DNA of 64,000 nucleotides from Lineus longissimus. Its lineage: Eukaryota > Nemertea > Pilidiophora > Heteronemertea > Lineidae. Positions 25,601 to 36,509 of the stretch are shown here, in pieces. How positions within the stretch are numbered: the first letter of the stretch is position 1; each line of letters begins with the position of its first letter. The stretch covers positions 186,001 through 250,000 of the forward strand of contig NC_088318.1 of assembly GCF_910592395.1 (NCBI RefSeq), written 5' to 3'. Made by a program: the position numbers and the translations under genes. The notes beneath the pieces are model-generated. The model was not told the origin of the DNA. It was given only the letters and a program-made list of their open reading frames with translations, and did not search any database.

Positions 25601-28600
25601 CTTGCACAAGTAGTTTCATACAGGTAAGTAAGACACAACCTATAGCCTTGTTACAAGAGCTGCCACTAGAGCATAGCAGGAAGCCTAGCTAACATCTTGC
25701 GTTTACATTTTATCATCTTTGCAGAGACACTGTAGTGAAAAGAAACCACTGTGAGCTCAGTAGCAAGGCATGTGTCATTACACGACAGACCAGAATATCA
25801 GCCTGACAGAGTTAAGTAGTCATTCCTATGAGCTTACCTGCAATTGTTTAATCTCTTCAGTGAGTGCTTCCTGCGCCTGTTCCGTCATCTGGACTGGTTC
25901 TGACTCGTCCATAAGGTCAAGCCCTGGCTCCTCTTCTTCGTCCAGTGGCATCGGCTGACCAAGACTATTCTGTACAATGTCACGGTTACGGAGTGTGTAT
26001 GCAACTTTGGTTGGCGTGGTGATGGTCTGCAATGCAAGAGGTGAAGAATTATAGAAACTAAGGACAGTAACCAAACCAATAGAACGTCATGTGACTACCT
26101 TAATAGCTTGCATGGTGTCCAGTTGAGTGGACGGCAGTGACTACCTTAATAGCTTGCATGGTGTCCAGTTGAGTGGACGGCAGTGAATACCTTAATAGCT
26201 TGCATGGTGTCCAGTTGAGTGGACGGCAGTGACTACCTTAATAGCTTGCATGGTGTCCAGTTGAGTGGACGGCAGTGACTACCTTAATAGTTTGCATGGT
26301 GTCCAGTTGAGTGGACGGCAGTGACTACCTTAATAGCTTGCATGGTGTCCAGTTGAGTGGACGGCAGTGACTACCTTAATAGTTTGCATGGTGTCCAGTT
26401 GAGTGGACGGCAGTGACTACCTTAATAGCTTGCATGGTGTCCAGTTTAGTGGACGGCAGTGACTACCTTAATAGCTTGCATGGTGTCCAGTTGAGTGGAC
26501 GGCAGTGACTACCTTAATAGCTTGCATGGTGTCCAGTTGAGTGGACGGCAGTGACTACCTTAATAGCTTGCATGGTGTCCAGTTGAGTGGACGGCAGTGA
26601 CTACCTTAATAGCTTGCATGGTGTCCAGTTGAGTGGACGGCAGTGAATACCTTAATAGCTTGCATGGTGTCCAGTTGAGTGGACGGCAGTGACTACCTTA
26701 ATAGCTTGCATGGTGTCCAGTTGAGTGGACGGCAGTGACTACCTTAATAGCTTGCATGGTGTCCAGTTGAGTGGACGGCAGTGACTACCTTAATAGCTTG
26801 CATGGTGTCCAGTTGAGTGGACGGCAGTGACTACCTTAATAGCTTGCATGGTGTCCAGTTGAGTGGACGGCAGTGAATACCTTAATAGCTTGCATGGTGT
26901 CCAGTTGAGTGGACGGCAGTGAATACCTTAATAGCTTGCATGGTGTCCAGTTGAGTGGACGGCAGTGACTACCTTAATAGCTTGCATGGTGTCCAGTTGA
27001 GTGGACGGCAGTGAATACCTTAATAGCTTGCATGGTGTCCAGTTGAGTGGACGGCAGTGACTACCTTAATAGCTTGCATGGTGTCCAGTTGAGTGGACGG
27101 CAGTGACTACCTTAATAGCTTGCATGGTGTCCAGTTGAGTGGACGGCAGTGAATACCTTAATAGCTTGCATGGTGTCCAGTTGAGTGGACGGCAGTGACT
27201 ACCTTAATAGCTTGCATGGTGTCCAGTTGAGTGGACGGCAGTGAATACCTTAATAGCTTGCATGGTGTCCAGTTGAGTGGACGGCAGTGAATACCTTAAT
27301 AGCTTGCATGGTGTCCAGTTGAGTGGACGGCAGTGACTACCTTAATAGCTTGCATGGTGTCCAGTTGAGTGGACGGCAGTGACTACCTTAATAGCTTGCA
27401 TGGTGTCCAGTTGAGTGGACGGCAGTGACTACCTTAATAGCTTGCATGTGCATGTCATTCATCGTCTCACGCTCTATCTTGCTCTTGATATGATGAGCCT
27501 CAAGGACCTGCTCCAGTTCCCTCACAGATCTCTGCTGCGATGCCAACTCAGCCTGAAGCTCCAATGCCTGTTTCTCAGCGACATTCTTCTGTTCTTGGAG
27601 CTCTTGTTTCAACTGAAACGGGAGAAGCGATTAGTCCATTGCCTTCGACAACAATGTGCCATTTCCTATAAAGCTCATTTGTAAAGATTGCTACACATTC
27701 AAATCTTACATCCAACTGCCACATGTTGTATGTCTCTCTTTACACTACACATTAATGTAGGTAATGTACAGGGGCCGATCTTACATCCATCAAATTTCAC
27801 AACTCCAATTTTTCAGAGATTTCGCAAAAATGATTTTTGAGAAATATTCAAAAAGTCCAAAAGCACTCACCGTTTCCACTTGTCCCTGGAGGGATGTGAT
27901 CTGTGACTTATACTTCTCAACTGTTGCCACGGCAACCTGACTTTCTAACATCTGTGGGGTGCAAGCAGGGGTAGTCGATGTCTGACGATTATCTGGAATG
28001 AACGAGAATTTTACCACTAGTCTACCTTTCCTAGAGTGAGGCAAAGGCACTGTTGAAAATCAGAGTTGACTGACCTCTAACCCAATCAGGATTGTGTTGA
28101 CTTCTGTTCACTAAACTAATGAACCTCCTCGGACTGCTCCCAAAACAAGAATTCAAAATGGCCAATCTCACTGGCAAAAGGAGAAGATCAACTTACCATC
28201 GCTGGCCTGACTTTCTGTCAAAAGATCCTGGTAGGTTTTCTCGAGCTCTTGAATGCGCTGTTCCTGGTATCGCATGTTATTCACAACCAAGTCCTGCGAT
28301 CGCAGCTGCTTGATCTCTCGACGCAAATTCTGGTTTTCTACGGCATATTTTGTGATCTGTGGATTGTGTTCCAACTGGTCTTTCAAGACAGCAATCTCAT
28401 CTTTCAGCAGTTTCTGTAAGAATGATGTGAAATAAAAGGACCTTGGTGAAGACAAGAGAGATCATTCTGCTTCATTGAACTTGGCCCGGTTGCTCAACCA
28501 GCATCAGTAGTAACATTCTCATGCTTCTATTGTTGTAGTTGTTGAGCATAGGCAGGTCTCTGACACTACAGTATGAAATCCAAATACAACCACCCACATA

Positions 28601-31600
28601 TCTCTATATCACCAACCAAGTCCACCTCTTTCAACTGTCTCCAGCCGGGAAGTGTGCGTCACTCTATACCCGACAAACATTAGCTCAGCGACACAGAGAT
28701 ATATGGCAACAAGAAAACAACATAGAACATAGCTGTACCTTCTCATTATCAACATCAGCCACGAGCTCCTTTTCCTTCAGCTGTTTCTCCAGCCTCACTA
28801 TGTGTGTCTCTCTGAACTTGACAATCATCTTGGTCGACTGTAGGAACTTCTCTCTCTTATTGCACTGGTCCTCGAGCTTAGACATCTTGTCGTGAAGAAG
28901 CTGCAAATAAAGATGGCTTTGAAATAGCTGACTGAAAACTTGGGACATCCTGGGCTCAGTGTCTGCTAGCAACTATATTATTATAATAGGATTTCCCCAC
29001 TATCATGAACCAACATTTTCATCTGGTGCACCATTATGTACACTGCGCCTCATACCCTACACGGGCCCTGTGTTTGACGTTTCTCTCTCGCCTCATACCC
29101 TACACGGGCCCTGTGTTTGACGTTTCTCTCTCGCCTCATACCCTACACGGGCCCTGTGTTTGACGTTTCTCTCTCGCCTCATACCCTACACGGGCCCTGT
29201 GTTTGACGTTTCTCTCTCGCCTCATACCCTACACGGGCCGTGTTTGACGTTTCTCTCTCGCCTCATACCCTACACGGGCCCTGTGTTTGACGTTTCTCTC
29301 TCGCCTCATACCCTACACGGGCCGTGTTTGACGTTTCTCTCTCGCCTCATACCCTACACGGGCCCTGTGTTTGACGTTTCTCTCTCGCCTCATACCCTAC
29401 ACAGGCCCTGTGTTTGACGTTTCTCTCCCGCCTCATACCCTACACAGGCCCTGTGTTTGACGTTTCTCTCCCGCCTCATACCCTACACGGGCCCTGTGTT
29501 TGACGTTTCTCTCCCGCCTCATACCCTACACAGGCCCTGTGTTTGACGTTTCTCTCTCGCCCCATACCCTACACTGGCCCTGTGTTTGACGTTTCTCTCC
29601 CGCCTCATACCCTACACGGGCCCTGTGTTTGACGTTTCTCTCTCGCCTCATACCCTACACGGGCCCTGTGTTTGACGTTTCTCTCTCGCCTCATACCCTA
29701 CACGGGCCCTGTGTTTGACGTTTCTCTCTCGCCTCATACCCTACACGGGCCCTGTGTTTGACGTTTCTCTCTCGCCTCATACTCTACACGGGCCCTGTGT
29801 TTGACGTTTCTCTCTCGCCTCATACCCTACACGGGCCCTGTGTTTGACGTTTCTCTCTCGCCTCATACCCTACACGGGCCCTGTGTTTGACGTTTCTCTC
29901 TCGCCTCATACCCTACACGGGCCCTGTGTTTGACGTTTCTCTCTCGCCTCATACCCTACACGGGCCCTGTGTTTGACGTTTCTCTCTCGCCTCATACCCT
30001 ACACGGGCCCTGTGTTTGACGTTTCTCTCTCGCCTCATACCCTACACTGGCCCTGTGTTTGACGTTTCTCTCTCGCCTCTTACCCTGTTATCCTGGATAG
30101 ACTTCTCCCTGAACACCATCGCATCCAGAAACTTCTTTCTAATCTCCTTATCAACAGTATTGATGACGTCTGCTAACCGTGGGGGTTGGTCCCCTGATTC
30201 ACCAGGCACTGCAAATAGGATTGAAATAGTGACTTGAGCAAGCAGGACCAGGTGAAGGAGATTTGAAGTGAATCGTCCTTCATTCAAACCAAACTGTCCA
30301 AATTCATGCTGATCATTTATGATTTGTACAACGCCATAGACTACATCGATGACATCTTCAATGGCAGATTTGCTCTTAAGTTTGTGTCGTCAACAGCAGG
30401 TCAAAACTTACAACTTGCGGTTAGTTCCCTTGGCATCGATTGTGCTAACATTTCTTTCAGTCTCTTGATCTCGGCTTGGAGATGGAGCACATTGCCTTGT
30501 GTGTCTTCATTCACCACCGCCTAGAAATGAATACAACTCATGAGGACACATGTATCTACAAACATTCTTATCATCCACAACGTGAGCAACATTTTGAGTT
30601 CTATCTGTAATACAGACTATTCAACAAGCAGTGTCAGTCTTAAGAAGGTGCACTCCTGATCACCAAGGCCTTGTTTTCTTACCACAACACTGATGTGAAC
30701 ACTCGTAACTCAAATGCACCTACTTTATTCTTGATCATCTTCGCTCGGCGTGCAAACTGTAACGTGGATAATGTCTCACTAAAACATCTGTAATGAAATA
30801 AGGAAACTGTAGGTTGAGCATGTTGATTGAGCGCTTTATAAATCAAGTGAAACGGATCTTCAATTCAGTGCTATTAAAGCCTGTGTAAGGTAGACATGCT
30901 ATGACGAGAAGCTGAGAGAGCATTGTTAACTTACTTTGATCCAGGATGTACACAGGCTATTAGACAGGTTTTGGCATTGCCTCCCAGTGAGTCCTGAAAA
31001 CATCAAGAGGAATACATGATTCATTATCAAACATTCACCAGTCACGTTCCAGTAGAGAACCTAGGTGGTAGCAGAGTCATTATGGTATGACTTTAAGTCA
31101 CTACACAATACAGCAGCAATCTGGCTGAACCAGGCAGATCATCATACATACCCGTAGAAGAAAGCTCAGCTTCGAGTCCCTATACGGGACATAACGACTC
31201 TTGCCGTGGGCAATATCCACGAGCGCCATGATCACATGACCGAGAATGGACAATGACTTGTTGATACTGCCAGCCTCCTGTCAAATAGAAATGTTAAACC
31301 AATCAACTGACGAGAAATGACTGCATCGAGATTCAGGGATCAGCTCTACTGATTCTTTGATGTACCATGTGACTGAATGAACGAGTCCCAAGTCATCAAA
31401 ATAGAACTTCACGTTCAAGATGGCAGTGTGCCAGCTTTATTGACAGTCATCTTGACAGTGCGTTGGCCAGAGCATATCATACACACAATCAACAAACTTG
31501 ACCGTTTTCATCATCACCAGTCACCCTACCTTTAATCGCACTCCCGTCGTGTGTGTGTCTTTTTGTCTCTCGCTTCCCGCCAAGTCAACCAGATGTAGTT

Positions 31601-34600
31601 GTGACATCTTCACATTCTGCACGCCCTCTTTCTTTTGCTGTAAAACAAGTAGATTTGATTGAAATGAAACATAATGTGAATACTCACCGTCGCTGAAGAG
31701 GGACACATGGAGCGAGTCAAAAAGTTGGCCAAACAATCTTACTGATATCATTTTGTTTTCATCACTTCCCGTGGTCATGAATCGAGGTGTTGATAACCAG
31801 CACAGAGTATTCTCTCTCATCAGAGATCAAACATAAGATGAATAACACCACCTACCTTTGTCTCGATGGACACAGTAAAGACTGCATGGCTGCGAGAACT
31901 CTCTCTGTTCATGGACGTGGCCGCAACCCGACGGTTCAACCAACCTTGATTTAGCACCTGAAATGAGTGAGGATCAGTACCACTTCTACCTTCTAAGTCA
32001 TGCTAAGCCCAGAGATAACGCCAACCGAGGAGTTGATGAACCACCAGATGAGATGTCCAAGAACCAGTCCAGTCCAGTCCGGTCCAGTCCAGTCCAGTCC
32101 AGTCCAGTCCAGTCCAGTCCAGTCCAGTCCAGTCCAGTCCGGTCCAGTCCAGTCCAGTCCAGTCCAGTCCAGTCCAGTCCAGTCCAGTCCAGTCCGGTCA
32201 AGTACCGTTACTTCAAATGTGGTGACTCTGCCGTAAACAACTTTGCAACAGAATGTTCATAAGATGCTACCCAGTTGTCAATGACCTTTACAGCGACATT
32301 CACAGCTGTTACATCATACATAGAGTCATGCATCGTAGATCACTGCATTGAAAGACCAGGTAGGCAACGTAAAAATGGTGTGCAAAAACTGCTTTACTGA
32401 GCCAGCGCTGAAGACGAACTCACCTCATAAGCATCTGCAGCACTACTTGCTACTTTTTCTGTCAAACCTTCAACAAAAACACCATTCTTCATATTCTCCC
32501 TCAACTGAAGTATTGACGATGTCGCGTCGAGCAAATCAAACACCTGTTCATTGTATATTTCCAAGAACGAACACTTGCAAAGGAACTCGTAGGTTTCACC
32601 ATACTGGAAAAGAACATTTAGAATGTTTGAAATCATTCAAGACAAATGGCTCTTTTGAGGCAATTTCCTAAGATACGACATGAAGACTAACACATAACAG
32701 GTTATCATGAGAGTGCTCATTGAGACCATTCCAACTCATGGTCATGTCTAACAACATAACAGGTTATCATGAGAGTGCTCATTGAGACCATTCCAACTCA
32801 TGGTCATGTCTAACAACATAACAGGTTATCATGAGAGTGCTCATTGAGACCATTCCAACTCATGGTCATGTCTAACAACATAACAGGTTATCATGAGAGT
32901 GCTCATTGAGACCATTCCAACTCATGGTCATGTCTAACAACATAACAGGTTATCATGAGAGTGCTCATTGAGACCATTTCAACTCATGGTCATGTCTAAC
33001 AACATAACAGGTTATCATGAGAGTGCTCATAGCAAGTAACTAAATAGACCTGATACAACCAACTCATTCAACCTCATCATTAACACGCTTTCTTACCATT
33101 TCTCTGTTCCTCTGGACGAGGTTGAATAAATATTCAAAGCCTCGAGGTATGACTCCTCTCTTTGGATGCTGAAAGTCTTCGTATTCCTCAGAGGGTCCAA
33201 CCATGGTGAAAGTCTTTCCTGACCCTGTCTGACCGCTACAATATAGAGTTAGTGTTCATGTGGCTGACGAACTAGCAACATCCACAAGATCAGAATGATC
33301 AGCATCTAACAAAATGAAACCCGACAAAAATGCCGTCATTATCTCCAAACCCCTTCCTTTTTGTTATGGATGGATCTGTCGATCAGGATACTATTTACAG
33401 TGTGGACGTACCAACAGTAGAACCTGGTTCCCGAGAAACAGATATCCAAGAACACATCTATACTTACTAAGCAAATATTGTGCCATTGTATCCTGCCACA
33501 GCACTCTCTATGATCCGCTTCCCGACACTTGCAAAGACCGTCTCCTGAAACATCACAACATGACACTTGTGACGAGAATTCTGTACTGAAGAATGATCTC
33601 ATGTTCTCAAATGTTGCGATTTTGCGACTGTCGATTCATCATAGGCTCAGAGATGAATATCCACATCCTTCTGGGCCGCAGTGTGACAACTACTGGGCTA
33701 GTTTCTCCATAAGGATGTACACATGTCGACACTCCTGAAAAGCCTATATATCTGTCTAAAGGCTACTTGTTCCATTGATGTGATGAATGATGAAGATACA
33801 AGCTGAAAGCAACCCTTTGTCAATACCTTTCTCATGGCCTTATAATACATGAACATATTTAAAAACTACTTGTCTCAAATATCTTAATTCAACATGTATT
33901 CATGTCTATATTGAGGTGGTGCATACTATACATCTACATACCTGTGTCACATCCTTGTCTATATTGAGGTGGTGCATACTATACATCTACATACCTGTGT
34001 CACATCCTTGTCTATATTGAGGTGGTGCATACTATACATCTACATACCTGTGTCACATCCTTGTCGACGACCTGGTCAAACGTAAAGACTTTAGCATCAG
34101 GCTTACAGTGCATGATGATAGCGTTCTTATCTTCATCGGTGTGGAGACAAGCGTCTGAACTGATGACACCGGCGGTCGCACTGTCAGGTGGGCGCACTCG
34201 AACAAACACACGAATCGCATCGCCTTCGCTGAAAAACAGAATGTTTAAATGTTTGTGATTGATGGTAAGGTGTGCTTACTGACACTGACGAAAGCACTCA
34301 AGCAACATGACCAGTGTCGTACAGTCATATTCCTGATGAAACAGCATGGTCAACAGTTGGCTTCTGTTCCTGTTACTTCCTTCAGAGATTAAATGGTTTT
34401 TGGCAGTTCTCCAGCACCCCTCCTGTGCTCCAATATCCTCTGCAGCATGTTCAGTCAAACAACTCCTATTTAGAGCCAGTAGTGGATGGTGAAAGTCCTT
34501 TTCCCGAGCTATAAACAGAACAACAGCCATATCAACTGATGACCGGATTCTGACCCTGAATGTTGCAGTCATTGTACGTAGCCCCAAAAGACCAATGAAC

Positions 34601-35346
34601 GGGGAACCAGTCAATCAAATCAAATGCCAATATTAAACTTACCCTCCATTCTTTCCAACGGCCGAGCCTAAAAACAGAAATAAGAGACTGAAATTGGACT
34701 GCAGACTGTCAGACAACTCTGGTTTCCTATCTGTGAACAGCTTAAAGCTACTGCTCTACAAAGCAATAAACTCAGCCTTGCTTTACATCCGAGCTCCTCT
34801 CGTCCAACAACAACCCTTGAGTTGAGGTTCGAGGACAAATGTTTTGTATGTTTCCTGTGGATCCCCATACTCACCGAGGCCCTCGGGCTCCGCAGCTAGA
34901 TCGAGGTCAGCTATTCTAGTAAACACGGCAGATGAACCGCGCAGGACCTATCCTGGATCGTCTGACTCAGTCAGAGTCACCAGTGTCAGTGACTGTGTCT
35001 GGCTGTGCCCGAGGTAAAGTCAAAGTTATCTAGTAGCAAGTAGGCCTACCACGGAAGAAAGTCACTGTAGGCTGTAGGTCATGCATGTATGTACATGACT
35101 TGTTGCTGTATGTACATGACTTGCATGACATGTACATACATACATGCACGCTCATAGGCCTATAGTATACATAAGTGATAAGATAGCAATAGCATAGACA
35201 AATCATTATCATATATCAATCATCATCATGCTTTGCTGTAACTTAAACTTCGCATACACAAAAAAGTCACAACAAAACCGAAGAATAAGTGCGGCAGATC
35301 ACGCCTAAACACGTCTTGAAAACGTACTCATCAGTGAATCAGACAT
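13610..35346 (-). CDS. KIF15: kinesin-12 KIF15, complete, 32 exons, 1394 aa
   Basis: This is a plus-end-directed spindle kinesin that works beside kinesin-5 in bipolar spindle assembly. Exons (high to low): 35346-35328, 34667-34643, 34228-34048, 33544-33468, 33235-33097, 32603-32424, 31957-31856, 31637-31530, 31277-31152, 30993-30935, 30787-30724, 30520-30412, 30208-30084, 28900-28739, 28413-28197, 27992-27871, 27612-27433, 26026-25838, 25567-25460, 25237-25132, 24956-24826, 24463-24017, 23796-23569, 23451-23326, 23029-22896, 22383-22293, 21876-21788, 21480-21355, 17968-17897, 17662-17569, 17395-17264, 13726-13610. All phases close and the total is 1,395 codons with stop. Motor motifs are [13 protein letters not shown], Walker A GQTGSGKT (about 102-109), SSRSH (about 227) and DLAGSE (about 259). 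The stalk is a long coiled coil with KIF15-specific ITTPTK, SADREL and KLVGHQN, then LKENFKPK near the end. The first two exons (19 coding nt and 25 nt) are the least certain. A donor at 34874 could mark an alternative 5' noncoding exon. Confidence 0.95.
14341..14505. repeat. 55-bp tandem repeat, 3 copies
   Basis: Near-perfect units starting caaccaagtaaaggtaacat, in the last KIF15 intron. Confidence 0.93.
15121..15480. repeat. 30-bp tandem repeat, 12 near-perfect copies
   Basis: Unit ttagatctgaggagcatgac plus ten bases, twelve copies with almost no differences. It lies in the last KIF15 intron. Confidence 0.97.
15895..16224. repeat. 32-bp tandem repeat, about 10 copies
   Basis: Unit tacatgtacagtgtagcagt plus twelve bases; nearly perfect. 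It lies in the last KIF15 intron. Confidence 0.96.
16907..17395 (-). CDS. KIF15: alternative KIF15 C-terminal exon (read-through form)
   Basis: KIF15 exon 31 (17395-17264) ends at a strong donor (GTGAGT) that splices in phase to the terminal exon at 13726. The frame nevertheless stays open through that donor for about 118 more codons to a stop at 16907-16909. The extra peptide is rich in Ser/Thr-Pro sites: [31 protein letters not shown] and LFKSP. The last five share a spaced aromatic/Leu-x-S/T-P pattern, which non-coding intron would not be expected to show. It may be a retained-intron isoform with CDK-type phosphorylation sites. There is also a possible donor at about 16922 (AGGAG then GTACTA). 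It could still be chance; only transcripts can decide. Confidence 0.45.
   Translation of the reverse strand, partial: ETKELQEKLGEVQDENAKLVGHQNHHQKIQYHMNIKQENHRLKEVSRDTPGSTPDVARRSVSVYHTPLSLDESSASSAFSHTRNAYAEPGVNATFFQTPLAGSFRMPKADLRANMTLYQTPRDNSSIFQTANSTLFRSPKEESAVSASLFKSPTSSRRYYHC
18058..21335. repeat. 54-bp minisatellite, about 61 copies
   Basis: This is the largest array in the window, in the KIF15 intron between exons 28 and 29. Units start cagcctgcagaacctgaatg. Differences fall mostly at a few sites, two of which are CpGs (gacg to gatg or gaca; cccg to cctg). Others are gcag/gaag and tta/tca. Blocks of the same variant order recur 16 units (864 bp) apart. Confidence 0.97.
21926..22185. 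repeat. direct duplication of about 125 bp
   Basis: Two copies of a block with ctcttgggcaactgctggtg and, later, agtaaccacatcatattgaa, differing at a few bases. It lies in a KIF15 intron. Confidence 0.85.
22384..22895 (-). other. KIF15: U12-type AT-AC intron in KIF15
   Basis: On the minus strand the intron begins ATATCCTTT right after ...CTGAAGAA (exon end 22896). It ends with the branch-site sequence TCCTTAAC (plus 22393-22400) about 10 nt before ...CAC, followed by the next exon at 22383. These match the U12-type AT-AC consensus at the 5' splice site and branch site and give the short branch-to-acceptor distance typical of that class. Splicing here joins phase 2 to phase 2 and gives [16 protein letters not shown]. 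No usable GT-AG alternative was seen: the frame hits a stop right after the junction. The 512-nt intron also holds a seven-copy 51-bp minisatellite. Confidence 0.88.
22483..22839. repeat. 51-bp tandem repeat, 7 exact-length copies
   Basis: Unit starts gtagaacagatgagtgactc; 357 bp in total, inside the U12-type intron. It is open on both strands only because 51 is a multiple of three. Confidence 0.97.
24696..24765. repeat. 21-bp tandem repeat, about 3 copies
   Basis: Units of gagtggagtccctccctcgt(t) in a KIF15 intron. Confidence 0.85.
26093..27448. repeat. 46-bp minisatellite, 29 units, each containing a splice donor
   Basis: On the minus strand each unit carries atgcaagctattaag|gtagtc. This is the last 15 nt of KIF15 exon 17 plus its 5' splice site; some units have gtattc. 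The exon-proximal partial unit is the real junction (exon end 27433), so about 30 donor copies stand in a row. Confidence 0.97.
29048..30083. repeat. 43-bp minisatellite, about 24 copies, beginning at a splice donor
   Basis: The KIF15 exon 13 donor region (minus strand) reads AGG|gtaagaggcgagag. The array starts right there, with each unit carrying gggtatgaggcgagag. So every unit repeats a weaker version of the donor. Two units are 2 bp shorter. Confidence 0.96.
32066..32195. repeat. 5-bp tandem repeat (agtcc)n
   Basis: About 26 units with a few cggtcc variants, in the KIF15 intron between exons 6 and 7. Confidence 0.96.
32693..33030. repeat. 62-bp tandem repeat, about 5.5 copies
   Basis: Units start aacataacaggttatcatga, almost identical, in the KIF15 intron between exons 5 and 6. 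Confidence 0.96.
33903..34065. repeat. 53-bp tandem repeat, 3 copies, duplicating exon end plus donor
   Basis: On the minus strand each unit contains gacaaggatgtgacacag|gtatgt, or nearly so. This is the last 18 nt of KIF15 exon 3 and its donor. Donors follow 34048 (real), 33995 and 33942. Skipping to the distal ones adds 53 or 106 nt and an early stop. Confidence 0.95.
35082..35150. repeat. imperfect palindrome
   Basis: catgcatgtatgtacatgac is mirrored by catgtacatacatacatgca about 30 bp later, so the strand could fold on itself. It lies in KIF15 intron 1. Confidence 0.6.
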
Positions 35347-36509
35347 CGTTCGATCTGTGACAAGACAGAAGCCTTTTATCCGTGAAAAAGATACATTTAT
35401 GAGAGTAAAAACAAAATAATGAAATGATTCGAATTCAAAAATGGTGGCAATTATTTTTAATTTGATCATGTTGAAAGGGGTTATTTCCACGACCGCCGTG
35501 GACCGACCTTGCGCGTTCGTCTTCACTCATTAGGTCTCATTAGGGAGTTTTTTTGTATTCATGCGCGGCCAACCCGTAATCGTAGTTCCTAAAATATCAT
35601 TAATTTCTTGGTACTCACGGTATGCTAGTGTTGATTTAGCAGTTGTTTTGGCAAAGAATTGTTTTTCTAGAGTTTCTAAAACCTAGAGCATACTCAATAG
35701 GCGGCTAACAAGAAACTACGCATGTTACTGTTGTTGCCGACGTATGTGTACACTGAACTTCGGATGTGCGTCGGCTCCGTTTGTGCGTTTTTCGCCGATT
35801 TGTGCAAAATTCAACATATCTCAAAAGTTCAATAGTTGACCCTCAATTTTCTTTTGCTTTTTATGTAGCGTAAGCAACTATCTTCGCGGGAGAATGATCA
35901 CTGTAGGAATTATTAAGGAAGAAATGTATAATATTTGGGGTTTTTCGTGATTGTCCGGCCCAATTGGCAATATTGCCATTTGGGATGGTGAACAGAGCTA
36001 TAGGAGCAAATGCGACGTTTATGATTTATTTAAACAAATAAAATGCCCGATTTAACATCCTGCGGAATCAGGGGAATCGGGCGTTTCCAGTGATATACTA
36101 CACAAATGGGTTGTCCTCATGCAATTACTTTGGAAACGCATTTTTAAATAAATGTTACGTCCTGTTAACGGGACACGTCATCATCGTGTACATTCGGGTA
36201 AAAACTTCCTAACGAGACGTTACAGAGACTGGTACTTGACGGCAATTCACTCGTCATGAACTTGATTCGAAGTGAGCGACCCTGCGATCGGGTTACTTCG
36301 ACATGAAATGGCCGCCGCACTGACGGCTTTGCGAAATACACGAAATGTGTTTATTACATTAGACTGCATTTTAAGTTCAGTCTGGTCGCGCTGTGCACAC
36401 AAGTCTGTCACTTCCTTAGAGTCTGACGCATGTCTCAAGTAGCCTACTACGGAGGACAACCATGTGTCACTATTTTTATCACGAAAATATCTAGCTAGTG
36501 GTTGTGCCG
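35347..36509. other. spacer between KIF15 start and SLC23 stop
   Basis: KIF15 5' UTR/promoter and SLC23 3' UTR. No exon is seen. It contains one copy of the dispersed 440-bp element (35533-35970), less than 200 bp upstream of the KIF15 start codon. Confidence 0.6.
35533..35970 (+). repeat. dispersed 440-bp element, copy 1
   Basis: Starts ggtctcattaggg and ends cccaattggcaa. It is about 85-90% identical by eye to the reverse complement of 53863-54312. It has a gap of about 25 bases relative to copy 2. It has no ORF, and no terminal inverted repeat or target duplication was found. It is probably a non-autonomous mobile element. Confidence 0.85.

Noticed and set aside
34674-35020. Alternative KIF15 first coding exon ending at 34875
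   Set aside because: It has a fine donor, but the frame that fits the motor meets a stop without any ATG; at most a noncoding 5' exon.
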